Shown: positions 1 through 8,197 of the stretch, piece by piece
Layout of the letters: each line of letters opens with the position of its first letter
Position numbering within the stretch: the stretch's first letter is position 1
Assembly: GCA_002731665.1 (NCBI GenBank)
Contig: PCCJ01000033.1
Span: forward strand, 1-64,000
Source: Actinomycetota bacterium
GTDB taxonomy: Bacteria > Actinomycetota > Acidimicrobiia > Acidimicrobiales > Poriferisodaliceae
Direction: 5' to 3'
Length of the DNA: 64,000 nt
Program-made: the position numbers and the translations under genes
Notes under the pieces: model-generated
Databases searched by the model: none
Seen by the model: the letters and a program-made list of their open reading frames with translations, nothing else
What the model was told of the DNA's origin: nothing

Positions 1-269
1 AAAGCATTGTTGGTGGCGGCTCGCTCTACACACTGGTACACAACATTTTATTAGGTTGTACTAATGAGGGGCTCGGTTCTTCTTTAACGACCTTACTTGC
101 AGCTGAACAGGAGTCCTGTGATCAGCTATTTCATACCCCTGACGGATTTGCGCTCGGCGCCCTAATTGCTATTGGCTGGCCAGTTGTAGAGAAGCAATAC
201 ACCAAACTCACTCGTAAACCGGTCGAAGAAATAGCTTTCAGGAACACTTGGGATGTCCCTTTTCCTTAG
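1..269 (+). CDS. Nitroreductase family protein, C-terminal part (5' end outside window)
   Basis: The reading frame is open from base 3 to a TAG at 267-269 and has no start inside the window, so this is the last 88 residues of a longer gene. The translation has features I associate with the C-terminal half of FMN-dependent nitroreductases: a glycine-rich stretch (VGGGSLYTLVHN), a GLGSSLTTL helix, a LGALIAIGWPV segment and a closing LTRKPVEEIAF. In this family those segments form part of the flavin and dimer interface. The substrate cannot be told from this fragment. It converges on the alpha/beta hydrolase gene, with 29 bases between the two stops. The family call rests on recalled motif similarity only. 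Confidence 0.72.
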   Translation, partial: SIVGGGSLYTLVHNILLGCTNEGLGSSLTTLLAAEQESCDQLFHTPDGFALGALIAIGWPVVEKQYTKLTRKPVEEIAFRNTWDVPFP

Positions 270-298
270 TCAATTTGTAGTTTCGAAAAACTTCTTAA

Positions 299-1168
299 TC
301 AATCAAGTTCGGACAGAAAGTCTAAGACCGACGAAACAAAGATATCGTTTCTATCTCCCGCTACCATGTGAGCTGCTTGTCCAACATTCGTATATTTCGA
401 ATGCGGCACTAGATCAAGATACGCCTGAGCGCCTTCCTCGGAAAGCACATCGCTAAGCCCGCCTCGTACTAGCAGCGATGGGCATTTCACATTTCTTGCA
501 GCAGCCTCTTGTCGAGGAATTCGATCAGCGAGCACTCGTTTTCGCGCCATGAATTGCGGATCCCAATGCCAACGATAACGACCATCCGGCCAGAGCCGAA
601 CGTTTTTGGCGAGACCATCCAGATTTCTTGGTCGATCTCGGTGAGGTTGATAATTTCCGATCGCCGCTGCGACATCTTCGAGCGACTCAAACCCTTCGGG
701 CGCCTGAGCCATAAAATCTCTTATTTTTCGCACGCCACTAACTTCAATTCTAGGTGCTGTGTCTACTAGAACTAAGGCTGTGGCCTCAATAGCACCTTCG
801 CCAACAGCCTGCAATGAGGTTCCTCCGCCCATTGATGCCCCTACCAAAATTGGTTTTTGGTCAAAGTGCTCTACAACTGCTACGAGGTCTGCCACCAACG
901 CGTCATTTGAGTAATCCCCATCATGAGCCCAGTCACTGTCGCCATGTCCTCTGGCATCGAGGCTCACTGCTCGATATCCAGCTGCTGCAAGCTGGCTCCC
1001 AGCGCTCTTCCAAGCATGACGGGTTTGGCCTCCGCCATGCTGCAGGAGAACTAACGGACCTGTTTCTCCGTAGATATCAGCGGCTATATTTAAACCTTCG
1101 GCAACCGGAATATATGCGTCAGGGTTTGGCGTTGCTGCCAACCTTTCGCCTTTCTCTGCATCACGCAC
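299..1168 (-). CDS. Alpha/beta hydrolase fold protein
   Basis: This 289-residue protein has the complete signature of an alpha/beta hydrolase: an oxyanion-hole HGGG near the N-terminus, the nucleophile elbow GASMGGG (serine), an acid in GGLSDVLSEE and the catalytic histidine in QAAHMVAGD. The family hydrolyses esters, lactones, epoxides or C-C bonds, and the substrate is not evident here. I chose the GTG at 1168. It lies one base after the TAA of the GrdB-like gene and follows an AGGTAGGGA ribosome-binding sequence. An ATG at 1225 would give a lysine-rich extension overlapping that gene. The one-base gap implies translational coupling with the selenoprotein upstream. No signal peptide is visible, so it is probably cytoplasmic. 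Confidence 0.85.
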   Translation of the reverse strand: MRDAEKGERLAATPNPDAYIPVAEGLNIAADIYGETGPLVLLQHGGGQTRHAWKSAGSQLAAAGYRAVSLDARGHGDSDWAHDGDYSNDALVADLVAVVEHFDQKPILVGASMGGGTSLQAVGEGAIEATALVLVDTAPRIEVSGVRKIRDFMAQAPEGFESLEDVAAAIGNYQPHRDRPRNLDGLAKNVRLWPDGRYRWHWDPQFMARKRVLADRIPRQEAAARNVKCPSLLVRGGLSDVLSEEGAQAYLDLVPHSKYTNVGQAAHMVAGDRNDIFVSSVLDFLSELD

Positions 1169-1169
1169 T

Positions 1170-2072
1170 TTATTCCCTACCTTTACCTTTTGCCTTTGCC
1201 GCTTTTTGGGCATTTCGCCGGTCATCCCCGGCCTGAGCTAAGGTCCCTCTGTTGCTTTCATCCACCAGCATAAATTGAGCTCGCCATGAATCGTTATTGT
1301 CGTCATCCCATACAAACGGCGTCTGGATCGTAGTCCTCGGTTCCCAAGCACGCTCTAAGGTCTCAAGACACGTCGAAACAATTGCCTGCTGCATTTCAAC
1401 GTCGTATGGCTTTCCCGTGGGGTTACCGAGGGGGAAATCTGTAAATACAAAACGAGGAACGCCACTTTCTTCGACTATGTCTCGCGCGCTACCTGCAATC
1501 ACCGTAGGTATTCCAGCGTCTTCGAGATGTCGAGCTACCAGACTCACGGTCTGGTGACACACCGGTCAGAGGGGAACGAGCAATGCTACGTCAACCTCAT
1601 CTTCAATCATCCACTTTAGAATTTGCGGTGCGTCTTTTTTCTGAGTTCGACGGTGACTGTAATCAGTAGGTACACCATAAAAACGTTTTGAGAGAGATCC
1701 TATAGTCCCTCTGCTCTCAAGTTCGCGTAGCCTATTTATCGGCAGGTAGCTGTCCAAATCTTCGGTGTGCGTGGTGTCTTTAGCCCAAAAAAGATCCTTG
1801 TTGTACAGGCCTCCAAGCGCATCATCGCACTGAGCTGCATACGGCTCTTTATCTGTCGACCCTGCCACGGCATGTCGATCAAAAGAGCGGTCAAAGAAGG
1901 AAGTCGTTACCAGACCAACGCGACATTCAGACATAGGTTTAGCCGGAACAGTAAACGGAACGTCGCAGTTGTACGACCATTGATAAGCCTGTGGATACCC
2001 TTGCGCTCCATAGTATTCTCGCGACTTGTCTATGTAGCTAACATATGAACGGTGAGTTCGTCGATCTTTCAC
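1170..2072 (-). CDS. GrdB-like reductase-family selenoprotein (in-frame TGA read as Sec)
   Basis: Read straight through one TGA (1568-1566), this frame gives 300 residues. It resembles the glycine/sarcosine/betaine/D-proline reductase selenoprotein B family. Residue 169 would be selenocysteine in the motif LVPL-U-PVCHQTV, a UxxC redox pair. The sequence on both sides is conserved-looking and in the same frame: before it IEDEVDVALLVPL, after it SLVARHLEDAGIPTV and then GVPRFVFTDFPLGNP. A hairpin matching bacterial SECIS rules starts 10 nt after the TGA. The start is GTG with AGGGG 11 nt upstream. True GrdB proteins reduce small amines using glycine-reductase partners. None are nearby, so the substrate here is unknown. 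If TGA were a stop, both halves would lack function. The coupled downstream gene is an alpha/beta hydrolase. Confidence 0.8.
1537..1555 (-). promoter_or_regulatory. Candidate bacterial SECIS hairpin of the GrdB-like gene
   Basis: On the minus strand, ACCAGAC (1555-1549) pairs perfectly with GTCTGGT (1543-1537) around a 5-base loop CGTGA. The loop begins 17 nt after the TGA. The commonly used bacterial SECIS rules ask for a short apical loop with a G among its first two bases, an upper stem of at least 4 bp and 16-37 nt from UGA to loop; all are met. The element lies inside the coding sequence, as expected for bacteria. I folded it by eye only. Confidence 0.6.
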
Positions 2073-2182
2073 TAATTCGTTACCCCTATGATCTGCACTA
2101 TGGTCAAGGATACGTGTGCTTGACTATGTTTGCCCAAAACCTCAGATAATGTCGCTATACCGATCTAGCTTGAGGAGATAAT

Positions 2183-2662
2183 ATGTCTATTAGCCTTCCG
2201 CCGCGGCCTCACCGAGGGTGGACCTTTGATGAGCTACCTATCGGAAGACGTTGGAGTACGTCTCGTCGAACTATTAGCGAAACCGATTTAGTCGTTTATG
2301 CCACACAGTTCGGATTTGTAGAGGGGTTATTTCTAGATGCAACCGGAGCCGAGCGAGCTGGATACAGCGGTCGTCTTGTCCCAGGGAGTCTGGTGATGTC
2401 GATCGCAGAAGGATTAATTATCAGTGGCGGGGCCATCGCAGGAACGGGTATGGCTTATCTTGGAGCTGAAATCAAAGTGTTAGGACCGACTTATGTCGGA
2501 GATACTCTTCAGGTGGTCGCCGAAGTCACTGAGGCAAGACTAACTTCTGCTCAGGATCGCGGAATCGTTACGACTCGAAACGAAGTTTTTAATCAGAAAG
2601 ATGATGCGGTGATGGTCTACACGCCAACTCGAATGATTCGTTCCTCACACGTCGATGACTAG
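2183..2662 (+). CDS. MaoC-like hotdog-fold protein with atypical catalytic motif
   Basis: This 159-residue single-domain protein has the MaoC/R-hydratase outline: an acidic ETDLVVYATQFG helix, the GRLVPGSLVMSIAEGL stretch that lines the acyl-CoA pocket, and the beta-strand LGAEIKVLGPTYVGDTLQV. In active (R)-enoyl-CoA hydratases the motif near the helix contains G-D-x-N-P-x-H. Here the same place reads VEGLFLDA, so the catalytic Asp-His pair is not recognisable. It may bind an acyl thioester or act on a different substrate. A strong GAGGAG ribosome-binding site precedes the ATG. It is convergent with the amidase gene, with only 5 bases between them. Confidence 0.75.
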   Translation: MSISLPPRPHRGWTFDELPIGRRWSTSRRTISETDLVVYATQFGFVEGLFLDATGAERAGYSGRLVPGSLVMSIAEGLIISGGAIAGTGMAYLGAEIKVLGPTYVGDTLQVVAEVTEARLTSAQDRGIVTTRNEVFNQKDDAVMVYTPTRMIRSSHVDD

Positions 2663-2667
2663 GACTC

Positions 2668-4131
2668 TTATTTGATCTTCGCTAGCGGAGGTACCTTGTA
2701 ACCACCGAGTAATTGTTCCATGTATTTTGCGAATTCGATCGTCGTTCGGTCACCTAGGTAAGGGCCAACAACCTGTATTCCTACTGGAAGGCCTTCTTTC
2801 GTGTTTCCGACAGGCACTACGGTTGAGGGCAAATACACATAGCCAAACTGCGAGGTCCATACAATTAGATCAGCGTAAGGTCGCTCTCCCCCATCAACAT
2901 CCAACGTTCTAGTGTAAAGATTTCCTTCAGTTTGGTGAGGGAATGCAGCTGTAATTGCGACTGGTGCGAGCAGCACATCCCAGCTTTTGAAAAAATTCCA
3001 CCACTTGCGACGGTTCTTATCTCTCGTCTCAGCTAGCAACAACCAATCACGATGTGCCACGGTCGAGGCACTGGCACGCATCACAAGAGTTGGATCTTCG
3101 CTGCTCTTATTTTTTATGACCTCCTGTAGCGCTTCGAACTCTTCATCAGTTCGACCAGGCGACGTAGCAGCTGATATTAACGGCAATCCGACAGTATGCA
3201 CATCTTCAAATTTCACGTCTGGCCGAGCAGTTTCATCGACACTTATTCCGTCTGCTCGTATTGCCGAGAGAGCCGCTTCCAACACTCCAGTTACGCCGGT
3301 GCTGATTGGGCAATTTTTGTCACTGATCCAAGATGCGACTCTCATTTTTCGAGCATCGTTCCTGGGCACAGGAAGTGTTAATCTCAACGGCTGATCAGGT
3401 CGTGTACTTGGTTCGACGAGAACATCAAATAGTAGTTCAAGATCATCAACACAACGAGCTAACGGGCCCACAACGTTAACATCCGCATCGCCGTGGCCGT
3501 ACGAAACATGATCTATGTAGCCGCGTTGTGACACGACCCCATAGCTTGGTTTATGGCCACACACTCCAGCAAAATGAGCGGGTAGTCGAATAGATCCGCC
3601 TATGTCAGTTCCGATTTCCAACGTAGTTAAGCCAGCTGCAAGAGCAGCTGAAGCGCCACCTGATGATCCCCCAGGGCCACGACTTAAATCCCAGGGGTTA
3701 TTAGTAGTTCCAAAAATTTCATTAGTGGCCTGAATATCTCCGGACCATCGGGGCAAATTAGTTTTACCAAACACAACAGCTCCCGCATTTCGAACATTTG
3801 ACACAACATCGGCGTCCTTATTCGGCACATGGTTCTTTAGTTCGACCGCTCCCCCCGTTGATCTGACCCCTTTCACCGCTAACGCATCTTTAACGGTCAT
3901 AGGCAGTCCAGCTAACTTCCCAAGCGATTCCCCATTCGCCCGAGCATTGTCTATTGCACGGGCAGTTGCTAACGCATTATCAACATCAAAGGTGATAATT
4001 GCGTTTAATTGCGAACCAAGAGCATCATTACGTTCTAACAAATGCTCTAGCAGTTCAACACTACTTATAGTTTTACTTGCCAACAGCGTTAATAATTCAT
4101 TGGCAGGAAGTAAACCCAGTTCCTCACTCAT
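2668..4131 (-). CDS. Amidase signature family amidohydrolase
   Basis: At 487 residues this is a typical amidase-signature enzyme. The Ser-cisSer-Lys triad is visible: the lysine in MTVKDALAVKG, and the two serines in GGSSGGASAALAAG, followed by the family block EIGTDIGGSIRLPAHFAGVCGHKP. Such enzymes hydrolyse amides or aryl ureas to acids and ammonia in the cytoplasm. The GatA role in tRNA amidation is unlikely, because GatB and GatC are not beside it. The N-terminus (ELGLLPANELLTLLASKTISSVEL) fits the family start well. The ATG is only 22 bases from the divergent acyl-CoA dehydrogenase start, which suggests very short or leaderless transcripts. Confidence 0.9.
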   Translation of the reverse strand: MSEELGLLPANELLTLLASKTISSVELLEHLLERNDALGSQLNAIITFDVDNALATARAIDNARANGESLGKLAGLPMTVKDALAVKGVRSTGGAVELKNHVPNKDADVVSNVRNAGAVVFGKTNLPRWSGDIQATNEIFGTTNNPWDLSRGPGGSSGGASAALAAGLTTLEIGTDIGGSIRLPAHFAGVCGHKPSYGVVSQRGYIDHVSYGHGDADVNVVGPLARCVDDLELLFDVLVEPSTRPDQPLRLTLPVPRNDARKMRVASWISDKNCPISTGVTGVLEAALSAIRADGISVDETARPDVKFEDVHTVGLPLISAATSPGRTDEEFEALQEVIKNKSSEDPTLVMRASASTVAHRDWLLLAETRDKNRRKWWNFFKSWDVLLAPVAITAAFPHQTEGNLYTRTLDVDGGERPYADLIVWTSQFGYVYLPSTVVPVGNTKEGLPVGIQVVGPYLGDRTTIEFAKYMEQLLGGYKVPPLAKIK

Positions 4132-4153
4132 ACTTTGAAGATACTCTTAGTTC

Positions 4154-5305
4154 GTGAACTTTACTGAAGAAACTTTAAGCAGAACACCCGGTGAACAACG
4201 AATTCTCGAAGCTAAAGATTGGGCTATCACAGAACTGGCACCAACCGCCGAGACTTGGGAGCGAGAACGCAGGTTTGCTCGAGAAGCATTTGACAGCGCA
4301 GCCTCAAATGGTTTAACCGGCTTGCTCGTCCCCGAAGAATATGGGGGGAAGCAAATAGATTCGATCGAACTAGCAAAAATTTTGGAGCATATTGCAGCAG
4401 TTGATTTCTCCGTTGCCTTCTCACTGGTCTGTCACAATAACTTGGCTGGCGCCATTGCACGGAAAGGGAGTACCGAACTCAAAAGTCGTTTTCTACCAGG
4501 GCTAGTTAATGGAAAGGTTCTTGGTGCTTTTTTGTTGACAGAACCTAAAGTCGGTTCAGATGCTGCGGCTATCGAGCTTCAGGCCCATAGAGATGGTGGG
4601 GAATGGATTCTGAATGGTGAGAAGGCCTGGGTTACCAACGGGACCGAAGCAAACCTTCTATCTGTTTACGCTCAAACTGACCCCTCGGAAGGCCACCGAG
4701 GAATAGCCACATTTCTAGTGGAAGCTGACTCCGAGGGAGTTCAACGCCTTCCTGGCTACCAATTATTTGGCGGTCACGGTATGGGCACCAACGGGATTCG
4801 GTTCGAAAATTGCAGGGTTCCCGACGCGAACTTATTCCTCCCACCGTCGCAAGGCTTTGGCGCTGCGATGGAAGGAATAGACCTTGCGAGGGTCCTCGTG
4901 AGCGCCATGTCCTGCGGGATGCTTCGGTCAGGTCTGGAAACCGCCGTAAACTACGTCCTAAACAGACAAGCGTTCGGCGGAAAACTTTCAGATCTACAAG
5001 GTATTAGATTCATGCTCGGAGATGTCGCTACGGATCTTGAAGCAGCCACACTTTTGACCTACGAAGCGGCGAACATTATTGCTGCAGACGGCAACGCTGG
5101 CGTAGCCGCCGCTCACGCTAAGAAGTTCTCAACTCGTGTTACTGAGAAGGGCTTAGCACAGTGCATGCAGGTAATGGGAGCAAACGGTTCGCTTAGAGAA
5201 CACTCGCTCTCTCGCCATTTGGCAGCTTCGAGGCTGACTCACTATTTAGACGGGGCGACCGAAATTCAGAATGTCGTCATTACAAGAGATCTATTTTCAG
5301 AATAA
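4154..5305 (+). CDS. Acyl-CoA dehydrogenase
   Basis: This 383-residue protein has the three acyl-CoA dehydrogenase domains in order: an N-terminal helical domain ending in GLLVPEEYGG, a middle beta domain with GAFLLTEPKVGSDA and GEKAWVTNG, and a C-terminal helical domain with a QAFGGKLSDLQGIRFMLGD block. It would oxidise an acyl-CoA to an enoyl-CoA using FAD. At the place where many members have the catalytic Glu (YEGT) the sequence reads YLDGATEIQ, so Asp may be the base. The start is a GTG at 4154 without an obvious ribosome-binding site. The gene stands alone on its strand, convergent with the CMD gene. Confidence 0.9.
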   Translation: MNFTEETLSRTPGEQRILEAKDWAITELAPTAETWERERRFAREAFDSAASNGLTGLLVPEEYGGKQIDSIELAKILEHIAAVDFSVAFSLVCHNNLAGAIARKGSTELKSRFLPGLVNGKVLGAFLLTEPKVGSDAAAIELQAHRDGGEWILNGEKAWVTNGTEANLLSVYAQTDPSEGHRGIATFLVEADSEGVQRLPGYQLFGGHGMGTNGIRFENCRVPDANLFLPPSQGFGAAMEGIDLARVLVSAMSCGMLRSGLETAVNYVLNRQAFGGKLSDLQGIRFMLGDVATDLEAATLLTYEAANIIAADGNAGVAAAHAKKFSTRVTEKGLAQCMQVMGANGSLREHSLSRHLAASRLTHYLDGATEIQNVVITRDLFSE

Positions 5306-5324
5306 ATATTCCGATCAACGTGTT

Positions 5325-5894
5325 TTAGATAGTTGGGTCTTCAGGAAAATCAGGTACCCCTTCATCAAGTTCGATACCTGCGGAGTTCAAGAATCCAGAA
5401 ACCATCCGATAGAAACCTACGGTCAATACAAGTTCAATTATTTCCGCATCATTCCAAGAATCTTTTAATGTCACCCATGTTTTGTCACTGACACAGTCAT
5501 CTAGGCATAGATCATCGACCATGTTGATGAGCGCCCCGTCAGCTTTATCCCAAACGTTTGAGCCAATCGGGCGCAGTAGAGCCACAATTTCTTCTTCGCT
5601 GAGTCCACATTTTCGTCCAATTAGGGTGTGCTGACCAAACTCGTATCTAGATCTACAGTGAGCTCCAACTCGTAAAATAACTATTTCGCGTTCACGTTCA
5701 GGAATCATTCCTTTGTTTAAAATAAATCCACCTAACAGATTAAATCTTTTTAAAAGCGCCGGGTGTTTAGCTAACACACCAAAAATATTTGCCGGCTTTC
5801 CGTCTATCAGCAAAGTCTTTTCTAAAAGTGCGCTTAATTCTTCGTCTGTCTCAGTGATCGGCGTAATTCTGAATGAACTTGGGCGATAGGTCAT
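5325..5894 (-). CDS. Carboxymuconolactone decarboxylase (CMD/AhpD-like) family protein
   Basis: This 189-residue protein carries the CMD core: PEREREIVILRVGAHCRSRYEF, then GQHTLIGRKCGLSEEEI and a helix containing LLRPIG. The order Glu-Arg-Cys-Tyr-Glu-His resembles the family pattern in which a Cys and a His act in thiol or proton-relay chemistry. Only a single Cys occurs where AhpD has CxxC, so peroxidase-partner activity is doubtful. Members range from gamma-carboxymuconolactone decarboxylase to uncharacterised oxidoreductases, and the substrate is not determined here. It lies between an acyl-CoA dehydrogenase and a CoA-transferase-family gene but is on the opposite strand to both. Confidence 0.82.
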   Translation of the reverse strand: MTYRPSSFRITPITETDEELSALLEKTLLIDGKPANIFGVLAKHPALLKRFNLLGGFILNKGMIPEREREIVILRVGAHCRSRYEFGQHTLIGRKCGLSEEEIVALLRPIGSNVWDKADGALINMVDDLCLDDCVSDKTWVTLKDSWNDAEIIELVLTVGFYRMVSGFLNSAGIELDEGVPDFPEDPTI

Positions 5895-5953
5895 GAATCA
5901 GTATCGCGCGAACCTCACTGAATTTCAGAGATTTGCGCTCTATCGTAATCTGT

Positions 5954-7219
5954 ATGTCTGAGATCAGAGCCGGCAAAAGCGTCACAATCGAATCCGCTAT
6001 AAGCTCAATTCCTGATGGTGCGAGAATTTATCTGGCCCAAGGTTCAGGAACTCCTTTCAAGTTCCTGGAAGAACTTGATGCCCGACGAGAGAACTTCAAA
6101 AGTCTAGAATTTGTAAGTGCATTTTTACTAGATACACCGGCACCGATGAAACATTTAGGACAGCCTTTTAGCTGGCGATCGCTTCAACCTTCAGCTGCAT
6201 GTCGACACGTTCTTGATAGCCCGCACTTTGGCATAGTCCCGGGGAGATACTCTGACCTAACTGGCCTCTTCGAACCTAATGCTGCCCTAGCTGCAGATGT
6301 GATGATTTGTCAGGTTAGCTCGCCTAAAGCTAACGGGAACATGAGCCTTGGAACTGGAGTTGGAGGTCACGTCTCACTTCTAAAAAAGGCGCCACTAGTC
6401 ATCGGCCAGATCAACCCGCTTATGCCATATGTGCATGGTGACGGGGAGTGTCACCGTTCAGATTTTGACTTATTGATTCAGATCGAAGAACCATTGAAAG
6501 AGCTCATCCCTGCGAAAAGTGACCCAATATCTATTGCTATCGCAGGTCATGTTGGGCAATTTATTGAAAATAGTTCAACTCTTCAATTCGGCATCGGTGC
6601 TATCCCCGATGCGGTTCTGTCAACTCTCGGACAGCGGGTCGGGCTTGGGCTGCACGGGGGAATGGTCAATGATGCTTGCATCGGACTAATCGAGTCTGGA
6701 GTAGTTGATAATCTCAACAAAGGTTGCGATGTGGGCGTTTCCGTCGCAGCAGAAATCATGGGAACTCGAGATTTGTATGACTGGGTAGACAACAACCCAC
6801 GAATCAGAATGGCCAATGGTGCTTGGACCCATGGACTTAAAGGAATGGCTTCCATAAACAATTTCGTCGCTCTCCAATCAACAGTTGAGATTGCTTTAGA
6901 CGGTTCATGCAATAGCGAATTCGCTTCGGGACGCTACATCTCAGGGCCCGGTGGAGCACCAGATTTCGCGTTTGGAGCATCAGTTGCTACTGGAGGCCGC
7001 GCAATCGTTGCTATGCCCGCCACTGCAGCCAGAGGTACGGTTTCAAAGATCGTCGCTCGCCTGTCGCCAGGCGCTCCAACTACTCTGCCTTCCTACACTG
7101 CAGATATTGTGGTCACAGAATTCGGAGCAGTTGAACTAAGAGGAAAAACGTTGAGCGAAAGAGCAGAATTACTCGCATCAATAGCTCATCCTAATTTCCA
7201 AAATGCTCTGAACATATAA
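5954..7219 (+). CDS. Acetyl-CoA hydrolase / 4-hydroxybutyrate CoA-transferase family protein, catalytic Glu missing
   Basis: The 421-residue product matches the two-domain acetyl-CoA hydrolase/4-hydroxybutyrate CoA-transferase family. It has a DGARIYLAQGSGTP start, the LQFGIGAIPDAVL helix and a C-terminal block IVVTEFGAVELRGKTLSERA that closes the active site. Family enzymes move CoA through a glutamyl-CoA thioester on a Glu in the motif H-(S/T)-E-M. Here the motif is LHGGMVND, with Gly at residue 236 in place of Glu. It may therefore not be an ordinary transferase. I chose the ATG at 5954; an upstream TTG at 5933 would add seven residues. It ends 17 bases before the convergent SDR gene. Confidence 0.82.
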   Translation: MSEIRAGKSVTIESAISSIPDGARIYLAQGSGTPFKFLEELDARRENFKSLEFVSAFLLDTPAPMKHLGQPFSWRSLQPSAACRHVLDSPHFGIVPGRYSDLTGLFEPNAALAADVMICQVSSPKANGNMSLGTGVGGHVSLLKKAPLVIGQINPLMPYVHGDGECHRSDFDLLIQIEEPLKELIPAKSDPISIAIAGHVGQFIENSSTLQFGIGAIPDAVLSTLGQRVGLGLHGGMVNDACIGLIESGVVDNLNKGCDVGVSVAAEIMGTRDLYDWVDNNPRIRMANGAWTHGLKGMASINNFVALQSTVEIALDGSCNSEFASGRYISGPGGAPDFAFGASVATGGRAIVAMPATAARGTVSKIVARLSPGAPTTLPSYTADIVVTEFGAVELRGKTLSERAELLASIAHPNFQNALNI

Positions 7220-7235
7220 CTACACGACCAAGAAA

Positions 7236-8102
7236 TCAGAGACGACGCGCTGAGGCGGTTTGCCCAGTCGAGCCGTAAGCCATTCCTACTGTACGGTGTA
7301 AATTACGAGAGTTATGCAGGCGCCCTTGGACACGAGGGCCTGCCGCTAACAGTCCGCCATCAACAATATGTTCCTGACCGCTAACGAAAAGGGAGTCATC
7401 GCTAGCCAAAAAAGCTGCCATAGCAGCTATATCGCTGCCTTCCCCCCTCTTTTTCAAGGGTTGAAGTTCAGATACAACTTCTTCAGCTTGTTCCTCATTA
7501 CCACTGTGCATTAGCGGAGTAAAAATCAGTCCCGGACAAATGGCATTCACCCGAATACTGTTCTCAGCTAGCTCAACCGCCGTAGTTTTCGATAGGTTCA
7601 CGACTGCTGCCTTCGCTGCTGAATACGCTTGAGGGCCAGCGCCACCTCCCATTCCTGCTATCGATGCAGTGTTAATTATGGAGCCGCCTTCACCTTGTGG
7701 AATCATCACTCGAGCAGCATGTTTCGTTCCCAAAAACACTGACCTTACAAGCACATTAAATGTGATATCCCAGTCATCTACTTCGATCTCAGTAATTGGT
7801 CCGAAAGCCCCTCCTATCCCTGCATTATTGAAGACAATGTCGAGGCGACCAAAAGCTTCGACCGCTAGGTCTGTCATGGCTGCGACATCATCTTCCACCG
7901 AAACATCTGTTCGCGTGAAGCGGATATTTTCAGCATTCCCAGTTTTTTTCATTGCTTCCATAAGTGTTCGACCATTCTCAGCGTTGAGGTCTCCGACTAC
8001 GACAGAAGCGCCTTCTTCTAGAAAACGTTCTACCGTAGCGAGCCCCATGCCACTAGCGCCACCAGTGATAATCGCAACTTTGCCACTAAGTCGATTACTC
8101 AT
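7236..8102 (-). CDS. SDR family oxidoreductase
   Basis: This is a classical short-chain dehydrogenase/reductase of 288 residues. It has the nucleotide-binding TGGASGMG, the NNAGIGG motif, the active-site serine in INTASIAG and the YSAAK tyrosine-lysine pair, then ICPGLIFTPL. The acidic residue after the second strand (VVGDLNAENG) favours NAD over NADP. A GAGGG ribosome-binding site lies 8 bases before the ATG. The last 35 or so residues after VDGGLLAAGP extend beyond the usual SDR end and are rich in Arg and Ser; their role is unknown. The substrate is not predictable from sequence. It is one of four SDRs in the window. Confidence 0.9.
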   Translation of the reverse strand: MSNRLSGKVAIITGGASGMGLATVERFLEEGASVVVGDLNAENGRTLMEAMKKTGNAENIRFTRTDVSVEDDVAAMTDLAVEAFGRLDIVFNNAGIGGAFGPITEIEVDDWDITFNVLVRSVFLGTKHAARVMIPQGEGGSIINTASIAGMGGGAGPQAYSAAKAAVVNLSKTTAVELAENSIRVNAICPGLIFTPLMHSGNEEQAEEVVSELQPLKKRGEGSDIAAMAAFLASDDSLFVSGQEHIVDGGLLAAGPRVQGRLHNSRNLHRTVGMAYGSTGQTASARRL

Positions 8103-8197
8103 ATTTTTACCCTCAGTCTTTTCTGTTTAGTTACTTAACCTCTTATTCTCGCCCATCTTGACGGCATCGTGCTTGCATTTAGAAGTACGGTCAATAA

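Noticed and set aside
814..1236. 140-codon plus-strand frame opposite the alpha/beta hydrolase
   Set aside because: Antisense shadow of a gene with a complete catalytic triad; no family features.
1170..2072. Two separate genes, one ending at 1566 and another starting at the GTG at 1562
   Set aside because: The second has no ribosome-binding site, starts one codon after the stop in the same frame, and each half alone lacks part of the fold and the redox motif.
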